DNA from: Gammaproteobacteria bacterium
GTDB taxonomy: Bacteria; Pseudomonadota; Gammaproteobacteria; Pseudomonadales; Azotimanducaceae
DNA length: 64,000 bases
Direction: 5' to 3'
Assembly (NCBI GenBank): GCA_026708185.1
Contig: JAPOVK010000036.1
Span: 1 to 64,000, forward strand
The position numbers and the translations under genes were made by a program. Positions 1 through 7,577 of this stretch are shown piece by piece. Below the pieces are notes generated by a model. That model was not told the origin of the DNA. It saw only the letters and a program-made list of their open reading frames with translations, and searched no databases. Numbering within the stretch: position 1 is the first letter of the stretch; every line of letters starts with the position of its first letter.

Positions 1-2
1 GG

Positions 3-386
3 CGTCTCGCGAACGGCATGAAGAGCCTGGCGGCGCGATTCGCGCGCTGCGTGAATCGGGTGTTCGGGCGCAAGGGGCGCGTTCTGGCGGGGCGCTTCCA
101 CCACGTGCTGAAGCGCACGCCGACGGAGGTGCGTCGTGCGCTGGCGTACGTTCTCCTGAACGCGCGCAAGCACTACCGGCAGCGCCGCCGCCGAATCCCG
201 CCGGTGGTGCTGGACGGCGCGAGTTCCGGTCTGTGGTTCGACGGCTGGAGGGGGCGGGGTCCGCCGGCGGGCCGCTACGCGGACGCGGGCCGCGAGCCCG
301 AGGTGGCGGCCCCGCGGACGTGGCTGCTGTCGAAGGGCTGGCGGCGGATCGGGCTGGTGGATCCGGCGGAGGTGCCGGGGGGCTGA
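3..386 (+). CDS. REP-type (Y1) transposase, C-terminal fragment cut by window edge
   Basis: The frame is open from the left edge (first full codon at base 3) to TGA at 384-386, so this is the 3' end of a longer gene; the ATG at 18 is probably internal. The visible part, with G-R-V-L-A-G-R-F-H-H followed by R-R-A-L-A-Y-V-L-L-N-A-R-K-H, matches the C-terminal half of IS200-like/REP-associated tyrosine transposases, where a basic helix follows the HUH domain. The HUH motif itself lies outside the window. The protein differs from the second Y1 transposase at 25133-26122. The tail is Arg/Gly-rich. Assignment rests on this conserved block only. Confidence 0.6.
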   Translation, partial: RLANGMKSLAARFARCVNRVFGRKGRVLAGRFHHVLKRTPTEVRRALAYVLLNARKHYRQRRRRIPPVVLDGASSGLWFDGWRGRGPPAGRYADAGREPEVAAPRTWLLSKGWRRIGLVDPAEVPGG

Positions 387-734
387 CCCCTCGCCGACGG
401 CGCGGTGCTTGCCGTGTGGAGTGGCGACTGAAAACTGCACACTTTCGGGGACGTCGTTCGAGCGGTTTCGAAGGCGACCTCGTCGTGCCGTGTGACGCGC
501 AGCGGTCTGATGCGCACGCATGCCGGTAGCTGTTGCCCCAGGGTGTTGACGATGCGGCAGCGGTGCAGCGGGCGGTCGATCGGCGCTGCGGCAATGGCTC
601 GTCGCCGAGCACGCCGCGCCACTCCCATCCGCTCCAATGCCGTGCCGCGGGAGCGGTCCGTCATGGCGAACTGTTGACGCCGGCGCACCGCGGTTTGACG
701 GACGTGCGGCAAGTGCAGTAAACAGTCCGGTCAG
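387..734. other. Intergenic region, no gene recognised
   Basis: About 350 bases lie between the transposase fragment and the Anbu gene. Short open frames exist on both strands but none has a protein-like composition or a ribosome site. A TTGACG at 691-696 followed 17 bases later by GTAAAC is a weak promoter candidate for the Anbu gene. No hairpin or tRNA was seen. Confidence 0.4.
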
Positions 735-1493
735 ATGACCTACTGCCTCGCGATCTCAGTGGACCAGGGTCTGGTCTTCGCGTCCGATTCGCGGACCAAC
801 GCTGGCGCCGACCAGATCAGCACCTACAGCAAGATGCACCGTTTCGGCGCCAACGGCGAGCGCACGCTCGTGCTGCTCTCGGCCGGGAACCTCGCCACCA
901 CGCAGAGCGTGGTCGCCGCCATCGAGCGGGACATTCGCGTCGAGGCGAAGCGGAACCTGATGAACGTGGAGGACCTGGGCGCGGCGGCGGAGTACATAGG
1001 TGGCATCAGCGCCGAGGAGCAGCGCAAGCATCGTTCGGGGCCCACCAGCGAAGGCTTCCAGCCGGAAGCGTCGTTCATCCTCGGCGGCCAGGTTCGCGGC
1101 GGACCCGCGGGGATCGAGCACATCTACCCGGAAGGCAACTTCGTGCGCGCATCGCCCTCGACGCCGTTCCTGCAGATCGGCGAGGTCAAGTACGGCAAGC
1201 CCATCCTCGACCGGATCATCAGCAACGACACGACCCTCGACGCCGCGCTCAAGTGTGCGCTGGTATCCATGGACTCCACCATGCGCAGCAATGCGACGGT
1301 CGGGCCGCCCGTGGAATACCTCGTCTACCAGGCCGACACCTTCGCCCGCGGCACCTACGATGTGCTCGAAGAGGATGCGCCCTACCTCCTCGAACTGCGC
1401 CACGCCTGGTCGGACAATATCCGCATCGCCTTCGAGAGTCTGCCGAGCGCGCCGACAGTGATCGGCGCCGACGCCACCGTGCGCCACATCTGA
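735..1493 (+). CDS. Anbu (bacterial proteasome homologue), putative N-terminal nucleophile protease
   Basis: This 252-residue protein begins M-T-Y-C-L-A-I and has A-S-D-S-R-T-N-A-G near residue 16 and S-K-M near residue 32. These are the hallmarks of Anbu (COG3484, 'predicted proteasome-type protease'). Family knowledge: Thr2, exposed after Met removal, is the expected nucleophile, with the Asp and Lys of those two motifs completing the site. Length is typical. In many genomes anbu sits with ATP-grasp, alpha-E and transglutaminase-like genes; here none is adjacent, and the next gene is a CFA-synthase homologue 73 bases downstream. Substrates are unknown for the family; action is presumably cytoplasmic. 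Confidence 0.85.
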   Translation: MTYCLAISVDQGLVFASDSRTNAGADQISTYSKMHRFGANGERTLVLLSAGNLATTQSVVAAIERDIRVEAKRNLMNVEDLGAAAEYIGGISAEEQRKHRSGPTSEGFQPEASFILGGQVRGGPAGIEHIYPEGNFVRASPSTPFLQIGEVKYGKPILDRIISNDTTLDAALKCALVSMDSTMRSNATVGPPVEYLVYQADTFARGTYDVLEEDAPYLLELRHAWSDNIRIAFESLPSAPTVIGADATVRHI

Positions 1494-1566
1494 ACCGGCT
1501 CCCCGGGGAACGCCTGATGTAGTATTCCTGCGGCCGTTGTCGACCGAACAGCGAGGTCTTAAGTTC

Positions 1567-2877
1567 ATGAAACGAATCGCGAGCGCCCTGGTTCGCCGCA
1601 TCCTGGGGCCGGTGGCCGCCGCCACCGAACTGCCGTTCACGATCGTCCTGCCCGATGGTTCCTCGATTGAGGGCGGAGACGACGGTGGCGGCAAGCGTGT
1701 GGTCGCGCATTTCAAGACCCTGCGTTCGGCCTGGCGGACCCTCGCATACGGTCACATCGGCGTGCTCGAATCCTATTTCGACGGCGACGTCGACATCGAT
1801 GGCGATCTGCGGGAGATCATGGCCATCGGCTTCGACTCGGGGTTCGACCATTCAGCCGGGCTGCTGGTCTCCATCCGCAATCGCTGGCATGGACTGCGGT
1901 TCAACAACCGCACCGGCGCGAGTCCCAAGGAGAACGCGCGCTTCCATTACGGCCTCGGCGCCGAGTTCTACTCCAAGATGCTCGACGAGCCCTACCTCAT
2001 GTACACCTGTGCGTACTACGAGGATCCGGGCAAGAGCGTGCTCGATGCGCAGATCGCCAAGATGGAACACGTTGCCCGCAAGGTCCGCCTCACACCGGGC
2101 GAGCAGGTCATCGACATGGGCTGCGGATTCGGCGGCTTCATGTTCTACGCGGCCGAGCAACACGGGGTCCACGTCACCGGCGTCAACACCACGACCGAAC
2201 AGGCAGATTGGGTGAAGGCGAAGATCGCGGCCCATGGTCTGCAGGGCCAGCTCACCATGCACGAGGCGGACGTCCGCCAAGGCTTCGGCAGCTACGACAA
2301 GGTTGTCTCCATCGGCGTCCTCGAGCATGCCGGTCGGCACCAGTTGCGCGAGGTCATCCGGGCGCACGCCAATGCGTTGAAGCCGGGCGGCCTGGGCCTG
2401 ATCCACTTCATCGGCCATGTCGCTGACCGCTCGACCGATTTCTTCATCCGCAAGTACATCTTTCCCGGCGGCTGGATTCCGAGCCTGTCGAAGGCGCTCG
2501 ACGCGATGGAAGCGGAAGGTCTTGAGATCCTGGACGTGGAAAACCTGCGCCGCCACTACGCGCTGACGCTCGACGGGTGGACTGAGAAGTTCGACGCCAA
2601 TTGGCCGGCCATCCAGGCCATGGATCCGGGGCGCTTCGACGAGCGCTTCCTGCGCATCTGGCGCACGTATCTCATCGGCTGCGCGGAGATGTTCCGCGCC
2701 GAGACCAGCCAGACGAACCTGTTCCAGGTGGTTTTCAGCAAACCCAACGTCAACGTCGAGAACTACCCGATGACGCGGCGGCATCTTTACCGAGAGCCTT
2801 CAGCCGGGGAGCGCGAGGGGCTAGCCCCTCGCAAGAAAGACCCGGTGCGGGCGATGGGCGAACAAGCCGCCGGATGA
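1567..2877 (+). CDS. Cyclopropane-fatty-acid-synthase-like SAM methyltransferase (CfaS/TmsB/UfaA type)
   Basis: A 436-residue SAM-dependent methyltransferase acting on unsaturated acyl chains of membrane lipids. Visible motifs: F-H-Y-G-L-G near residue 129, the Cys of Y-T-C-A-Y-Y near 150, the SAM-binding V-I-D-M-G-C-G-F-G-G near 181, and S-I-G-V-L-E-H-A-G downstream, all standard for CFA synthases. ATG 1567 is chosen because GAGG lies ten bases upstream; an in-frame TTG at 1537 would add ten unlikely residues. The stop overlaps the next gene's ATG (ATGA). Pairing with a DHCR24-like FAD oxidoreductase resembles the mycobacterial/gammaproteobacterial genes making 10-methyl fatty acids (tmsB-tmsA; Rv0447c/Rv0449c region), so the product may be a methylene chain reduced by the partner. 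A plain cyclopropane synthase remains possible. Confidence 0.88.
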   Translation: MKRIASALVRRILGPVAAATELPFTIVLPDGSSIEGGDDGGGKRVVAHFKTLRSAWRTLAYGHIGVLESYFDGDVDIDGDLREIMAIGFDSGFDHSAGLLVSIRNRWHGLRFNNRTGASPKENARFHYGLGAEFYSKMLDEPYLMYTCAYYEDPGKSVLDAQIAKMEHVARKVRLTPGEQVIDMGCGFGGFMFYAAEQHGVHVTGVNTTTEQADWVKAKIAAHGLQGQLTMHEADVRQGFGSYDKVVSIGVLEHAGRHQLREVIRAHANALKPGGLGLIHFIGHVADRSTDFFIRKYIFPGGWIPSLSKALDAMEAEGLEILDVENLRRHYALTLDGWTEKFDANWPAIQAMDPGRFDERFLRIWRTYLIGCAEMFRAETSQTNLFQVVFSKPNVNVENYPMTRRHLYREPSAGEREGLAPRKKDPVRAMGEQAAG

Positions 2878-4226
2878 CGGACCCCCACAGGGACCACGCG
2901 CGCAGGGCGCGCGCGTTCGCCGACGCGTTGGCCGAGGCCGGGCGGCACGACGGTGCCGTACGCTCGCTCGACAAGCCCCTGTCCAACCTGTTCCGCGACC
3001 GCGAGGTCAAGCAGCGCGGACTGCCCGCTGGCGATCTCGTGCATGTGCTCGCGGTGGACGCGGCGGCGAACCGCGTGGAAGTCGAAGGCATGATTCCCTA
3101 CGACGCGTTGCTCGATGCGACGCTCGCTCACGGCACGGCGCCGCGCGTGGTGCCCCAGCTCAAGTCGATCACGGTCGGCGGTGCCGTGGCCGGAATCGGG
3201 ATCGAGGCAACCTCGTTCCGCCACGGGCTCGTGCACGAAACAGTGCTCGAAGTGGACGTCGCTTTGCCCGACGGGCGCATCGTCACCTGCACGCGCGACA
3301 ACGAGCACAGGGACCTCTTCCTCGGCATGCCAAACAGCTACGGGACCCTGGGCTATGCCACACGGCTCGTCATCGAGACCATGCCGGTCAAACCGTACGT
3401 GGAAGTCACCCATCGCCGCTTCTCAAGGCCGGAAGCGCTCTTCGAGGCGGTCGGGGAGTCCTACGACGCCGACTTAGACTTCCTCGACGGCGTCGCCTTC
3501 TCGCGCAACGACTTGGTGCTCTCCGCGGCGCGCTTCGTCGACGATGCCCCGTACACGAGCGACTACACCTACGAGCGCATTTACTACCGATCGCTGCGCA
3601 ACGGAGACACCGACTATCTGACCGCTCAGGACTATTTCTGGCGTTGGGATACCGACTGGTTCTGGTGTTCCAAGAACATGGGCGCCCAGCACCCCCTGGT
3701 GCGGCGATTGCTGGGACGGGAACGCCTCAACTCGCGGTTCTATCAACGTGTCATGCGCTGGAACAGCCGCTGGCGGCTGCTCGAAGGTGTCGAGCGGCTC
3801 GGCGGCTACCGTCGCGAGTCGGTGATCCAGGACGTCGACCTGCCTTTCGAAACGGCCCGGGAGTTCCTGGCTTGGTTCATCGAGGAAATCGGCGTTCTGC
3901 CGGTGTGGATCTGCCCCGTGCGTGACCGTGCCGGCTCGGACGACACGTCGCCGCTCTTCCCCGCACCGGGCGAGCGCTACGTGAACTTCGGCTTCTGGGA
4001 CACGCTGCGGTTCACGGCCGGCTATCCGACCGGGCACTTCAACCGCAAGGTCGAGCGGGCGGTGGCGGAGCTTGGCGGCATCAAGTCGCTGTACTCGTCG
4101 TCCTTCTACGACGCGGAGGAATTCGACCGCATCTACGGCGGGCCGGCCTACCGGGAACTGAAACGCCGCTACGACCCGACCGGTGCTCTGGGGGAACTCT
4201 ATGCCAAGTGCGTACGCGAGCGCTGA
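2874..4226 (+). CDS. FAD-binding oxidoreductase, DHCR24/TmsA-like
   Basis: A 450-residue FAD-linked (PCMH-fold) oxidoreductase. The stretch I-T-V-G-G-A-V-A-G-I-G-I-E near residue 100, then F-R-H-G-L-V-H-E-T and the F-L-G-M-P-N-S-Y-G-T-L-G-Y motif, resembles delta24-sterol-reductase-like proteins and the FAD partner of tuberculostearic acid synthesis. The ATG at 2874 overlaps the methyltransferase stop by four bases, arguing for translational coupling and a shared pathway: reduction of a 10-methylene to a 10-methyl acyl chain is the likeliest reaction. The C-terminal half is Trp/Tyr/Arg-rich, typical of this group. An alternative is a role in furan-fatty-acid or other lipid modification. Confidence 0.82.
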   Translation: MTDPHRDHARRARAFADALAEAGRHDGAVRSLDKPLSNLFRDREVKQRGLPAGDLVHVLAVDAAANRVEVEGMIPYDALLDATLAHGTAPRVVPQLKSITVGGAVAGIGIEATSFRHGLVHETVLEVDVALPDGRIVTCTRDNEHRDLFLGMPNSYGTLGYATRLVIETMPVKPYVEVTHRRFSRPEALFEAVGESYDADLDFLDGVAFSRNDLVLSAARFVDDAPYTSDYTYERIYYRSLRNGDTDYLTAQDYFWRWDTDWFWCSKNMGAQHPLVRRLLGRERLNSRFYQRVMRWNSRWRLLEGVERLGGYRRESVIQDVDLPFETAREFLAWFIEEIGVLPVWICPVRDRAGSDDTSPLFPAPGERYVNFGFWDTLRFTAGYPTGHFNRKVERAVAELGGIKSLYSSSFYDAEEFDRIYGGPAYRELKRRYDPTGALGELYAKCVRER

Positions 4227-4983
4227 CGTGCGACCGCCCAAAGGCAGGGATTTCGCTCGGGCGGTCAAGGCGATCGTGCTGGGCGGTGCGCTGCTGGCAA
4301 GCATCGGTGCCCGGTCCGACGACGGCCTCGCCGCAGCCGAGGAGGCCTATGCCGAGGGCCGCTTTCTCGAATCCGCCGAACTTGCCGAAGCACTGGGAAC
4401 ATCCGACGGCCACACCCTGGCGGCGATGTGCCTGGCCTTGCAGGCAGACTATCTCGCCGCGGAGGAAGACAAGCCGGACCTGGTGGCGCGCGCCTTGACC
4501 TTGGCCGACGAGGCCATTCGCCTCGATCCGGACAACGCGGACGCCTACCTGCAGTCGGCCCGCGCGATCGGCATTCATGCCGGGATCATCGGCAACTTGC
4601 GGGCGGTTCGCCAAGGTCTCGCTGCCAAGACGCACGACCTGGTCCTGGCCGCACTCGAGCGCGCGCCGGACGAACCCGAGGCGCACCTCGGCCTGGCCGG
4701 CTGGCATGCCGACATCGTCGCCGCGGGGTTCATTGCCCGGGCGATGTTCAAGGACGCGAACAAGGCGGATGCGGTCAAGCACTACGAGCGGGCTCTGGAA
4801 CTGGCGGGCGACTCGAAGCTGGTGCGGCTCGAGTACGCGCGGCGGCTGCCGAAGCTCGACCGCAAGGGCGGGCGCGAGCGGGCGCGTGCGCTCCTGTCCG
4901 AGGCGTCGGCGTCCCCGGTGGGCGACTTCCACGACGGGCTTATCCACGAGGACGTGTTGCGGGAATTGGCGGCCCTCGAATAG
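4201..4983 (+). CDS. Exported tetratricopeptide-repeat protein
   Basis: About 260 residues. An N-terminal basic region is followed by the hydrophobic stretch A-I-V-L-G-G-A-L-L-A-S-I-G, a likely signal sequence or anchor, then helical repeats with TPR spacing (A-Y-A-E-G-R-F-L-E-S-A; A-I-R-L-D-P-D-N-A-D-A-Y; H-Y-E-R-A-L-E-L-A-G-D). ATG 4201 overlaps the preceding gene by 26 bases; GTG 4228 directly after its stop is an equally plausible start. It follows the methyltransferase/FAD pair on the same strand without a gap and probably belongs to the same operon. A scaffold or lipid-transfer adaptor role is inference only. Confidence 0.7.
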   Translation: MPSAYASADVRPPKGRDFARAVKAIVLGGALLASIGARSDDGLAAAEEAYAEGRFLESAELAEALGTSDGHTLAAMCLALQADYLAAEEDKPDLVARALTLADEAIRLDPDNADAYLQSARAIGIHAGIIGNLRAVRQGLAAKTHDLVLAALERAPDEPEAHLGLAGWHADIVAAGFIARAMFKDANKADAVKHYERALELAGDSKLVRLEYARRLPKLDRKGGRERARALLSEASASPVGDFHDGLIHEDVLRELAALE

Positions 4984-4994
4984 ACCGAACCGGG

Positions 4995-5031
4995 GCAGGC
5001 CGGTTCGCATCCGGCGCAGGCCGGTTCGCAT
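4995..5031 (+). repeat. 16-bp direct repeat upstream of ybbN
   Basis: GCAGGCCGGTTCGCAT occurs exactly at 4995-5010 and again at 5016-5031, five bases apart. It sits between the TPR gene and ybbN, just before a TAGAAT hexamer (5041-5046) that could be the -10 of ybbN. It may be a tandem operator or a simple duplication. Confidence 0.7.
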
Positions 5032-5078
5032 TCGCCGGGTTAGAATCGGCACTTCCGCTATCCGCCCGGGCCTCTTCC

Positions 5079-5924
5079 ATGGACAACGCGCCGAACGTAT
5101 TCGACGTCGAACTGCCGTCGTTCCAGACCGACGTGGTGGAGCGGTCCCGGCAGATCCCGGTGGTGCTGCTGTTCTGGACGGACCAGGTGGCCCCGGCGGT
5201 CGAGACCAAGGCGACGCTGACCCGCTTGGCGGAGCAATACGGGGGCAAATTCGCACTGGCGCTGTCGGACATCGCCAAGGACCAGACCTTGGCGCAGCAG
5301 TTGCGCGTACAAGGCATACCGAGCATCCGGGTCATCCGCGACGGCCAATTGGCCGAGCAGTTGGAGGGTCCGCAGGGCGAGAGCGTGCTGCGCCGCCTGC
5401 TCGACCAGTTGACCCAGTCGCCGAGCGACCGCCTGAAGGCGGACCTGGCGGGGCTCTTGGCAGCCGAGGACTACGACGGCGCGTTGGCGGTGCTGCAGGA
5501 GGCGATCAACGCCGAGCCGAACAACGCCGGGTTCAAGGTCGAGTGGGCCGACGTCCTGCTTCTGCAGGGCGATCTGGACGGCGCACGGACCGTGTTGGCG
5601 ACGATTCCGGAGGGGACGGAGGAAAGGGAACGCCCGGCGACGCGCCTCGAACTGCTCGAGGAAGCGGCCTCGTGCGGGCCGCTTGCCGATGCGCTCGATG
5701 CCGACGACGGCGACCTCGAGGCGCACTATCGGGCGGCCGTCCTGCTCGCGGCCGAGCGGCGCTATCCGGAGGCCCTGGATCACGCCATGGCCATTCTCCA
5801 GCGCGACCGCGAGTTCCGCGAGGACGCCGGCCGGCTGACCATGATCCGCATCATGGCGTTGATGGGGCGAGGTTCCGAAATTGCCAAGCGCTACCGCCGG
5901 CGAATGTTCAATTTCCTGCACTGA
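5079..5924 (+). CDS. ybbN: YbbN/CnoX-type thioredoxin-fold co-chaperone with TPR tail
   Basis: A 281-residue protein with an N-terminal thioredoxin fold (residues about 1-110: V-V-L-L-F-W-T-D-Q-V-A-P, then Q-G-I-P-S-I-R with the cis-Pro) and a C-terminal TPR-like half (A-E-D-Y-D-G-A-L-A-V-L-Q-E-A; Y-P-E-A-L-D-H-A). The CXXC active site is replaced by T-D-Q-V, so no disulfide chemistry is expected, as in several YbbN proteins. Length and two-part architecture fit CnoX/YbbN, a holdase that hands substrates to GroEL and DnaK in the cytoplasm. The ATG at 5079 starts the recognisable fold; longer upstream frames are shadows. Confidence 0.85.
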   Translation: MDNAPNVFDVELPSFQTDVVERSRQIPVVLLFWTDQVAPAVETKATLTRLAEQYGGKFALALSDIAKDQTLAQQLRVQGIPSIRVIRDGQLAEQLEGPQGESVLRRLLDQLTQSPSDRLKADLAGLLAAEDYDGALAVLQEAINAEPNNAGFKVEWADVLLLQGDLDGARTVLATIPEGTEERERPATRLELLEEAASCGPLADALDADDGDLEAHYRAAVLLAAERRYPEALDHAMAILQRDREFREDAGRLTMIRIMALMGRGSEIAKRYRRRMFNFLH

Positions 5925-6214
5925 TGCAAGGCGAAATTCGCTTGGAAGCGTCCCTCGGCGGAAGTGGTCACTCACTTTATCACGCGATTTATGCACAATC
6001 GCCGCTCAATCGCTGTGGACCCATGTCAGAACGGCCCCATTTCTCGCCTACCGCCGAATTCTTTGATAACGTATTGAAATAACTTTAAAAATGGAGTGTT
6101 GACGAGCTTTTGAGCGGTTTTGATGCACAGGCCGCTCGACGACGACGCAGAGAGTTCGGGAGAGTTTTCCCAAGAGTTATCCACAGGGGATGAAGAGGAG
6201 CAGGGGGAAAAAGC
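5925..6214. promoter_or_regulatory. AT-rich spacer with two consensus DnaA boxes
   Basis: This 290-base spacer is visibly poorer in G+C than its surroundings. It contains TTATGCACA at 5989-5997 and TTATCCACA at 6177-6185, both exact matches to the TTATNCACA DnaA-box consensus, plus an A/T-rich block at about 6058-6092. A looser variant (TTGATGCAC) lies near 6119. GAGGAG and GGGGG at about 6195-6208 supply the ribosome site for the downstream GTG. The spacer may be a DnaA-regulated promoter, a DnaA-titration site or an origin fragment. No dnaA, dnaN or gidA gene is in the window. Confidence 0.45.
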
Positions 6215-7555
6215 GTGGCAGGGACAGCAGAAGCGGGGGCTGGCGGACCCCGTCGTGCGATGCTCGGTCTCACCGACATCGATGGTGTGCTGCGCGGCAA
6301 GTTCGTCAGCCCCGAGAAGTTCGAGAGCCTGATGACCAAGGACGGCGGATTTTGCGACTGCGTATTCGGTTGGGACATGGACGATGCGCTCTACGACGGC
6401 GGCGCCGTCACGGGCTGGCACACGGGGTTTCCGGACGCGCGCTATCGGCTCCTCGCGGCCACGGAGCGTGCGCTCGGCACGGACGGCACGCCCTATTTCA
6501 TCGGCGAGTTCGCAAGCGCCGACGGCGGCGACCACCCGGTGTGCCCGCGGACGCTGCTGCGGCGCGTTCTCGACCGCGCCGCGCGGACGGGACTGTCCGC
6601 GCAGGCGGGTTTCGAGTACGAGTTCTTCGTCTTCGAGGAGAACGCGGCGAGCGTGCGTGACAAGGGCTATCGGGACATGCGCCCGATCACGCCCGGCAAC
6701 TTCGGCTATTCGGTGCTGCGCGCGGCCACCAACGCGGACATCTTCACGGGCCTGATGGACTACTGCGCGGACTTTCGCATGCCGCTCGAAGGCTTGCACT
6801 GCGAGACCGGTCCGGGCGTCTGGGAAGCGGCACTGGCGATCGCCGACGGCATGGAGTCGGCGGATCGTGCGACCTTGTTCAAGACCTTCGCGAAGGTGTT
6901 CTTCCAGCAACGCGACCACATCGCGACGTTCATGGCCAAGTGGTCGATGGACTACCCGGGCCAAAGCGGCCACTACCACTTCTCCCTCCTCGACGACGAT
7001 GGACGCAATGCGTTCGCGGGAGAAGACGTGCCGGATTCGGCGCGGTGGGCGCTGGGGGGACTCATCCACTACGTCCCCGAGTTCCTCTGCCTCCTCGCGC
7101 CCACCGTCAACAGCTACACCCGGCTGGTGAAAGGGGCTTGGGCACCGACGGCGTCCACCTGGGGCATCGACAACCGGACGGCGGCGTTCCGCTTCATTCC
7201 GGGAGACGACAAGGCCCAGCACATCGAGTGCCGGGTCGGCGGCGCCGACGGCAATCCCTATCTCGTCGCCGCCGCGACCATCGGCGCGGCACTGCTCGGC
7301 GTCGAGCGGCGGATCGAACCGCCGGAGCCGATCGCGGGCAACGCCTACGATGCCGAGGACGGCGTGGTGCCCGAGTGGCGCTTTGCGCCGACGCTGCGCG
7401 ACGCGGCGAATCGCCTGTCGGACTCGGCATCGGCCCGGGAGTTGTTCGGCGAGGTCTTCGTCGAGCACTTCGTGACCACCCGCCTGTGGGAGTCGCGCGA
7501 AGCCGAGCGCCATGTCAACGACTGGCAACTCGGCCGCTACTTCGAGATCGTCTAG
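6215..7555 (+). CDS. Glutamine-synthetase-family gamma-glutamyl ligase
   Basis: A 446-residue member of the GS superfamily, which ligates ammonia or an amine to the gamma-carboxylate of glutamate using ATP. Visible signatures: the N-terminal beta-grasp D-I-D-G-V-L-R-G-K, the ATP/metal motif G-Q-S-G-H-Y-H-F-S-L near 250, and P-T-V-N-S-Y-T-R-L-V-K-G-A-W-A-P followed by W-G-I-D-N-R-T-A-A-F-R. The GlnA adenylylation tail is absent, and sequence and length are closer to PuuA/GlnT-like ligases than to housekeeping GlnA. The GTG start at 6215 has a good purine-rich site upstream; ATG 6260 is the alternative. Substrate (putrescine, ethanolamine, another amine) cannot be told from sequence. Confidence 0.83.
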   Translation: MAGTAEAGAGGPRRAMLGLTDIDGVLRGKFVSPEKFESLMTKDGGFCDCVFGWDMDDALYDGGAVTGWHTGFPDARYRLLAATERALGTDGTPYFIGEFASADGGDHPVCPRTLLRRVLDRAARTGLSAQAGFEYEFFVFEENAASVRDKGYRDMRPITPGNFGYSVLRAATNADIFTGLMDYCADFRMPLEGLHCETGPGVWEAALAIADGMESADRATLFKTFAKVFFQQRDHIATFMAKWSMDYPGQSGHYHFSLLDDDGRNAFAGEDVPDSARWALGGLIHYVPEFLCLLAPTVNSYTRLVKGAWAPTASTWGIDNRTAAFRFIPGDDKAQHIECRVGGADGNPYLVAAATIGAALLGVERRIEPPEPIAGNAYDAEDGVVPEWRFAPTLRDAANRLSDSASARELFGEVFVEHFVTTRLWESREAERHVNDWQLGRYFEIV

Positions 7556-7577
7556 GCCACCCGGCCGCGCTTTGGGC

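Noticed and set aside
233-721. Several short ORFs downstream of the transposase fragment
   Set aside because: They overlap each other on both strands, are Arg-rich and have no ribosome site or recognisable motif.
5925-6214. Confirmed replication origin
   Set aside because: Only two consensus boxes and no dnaA, dnaN, gidA or parAB genes; kept only as a tentative finding.
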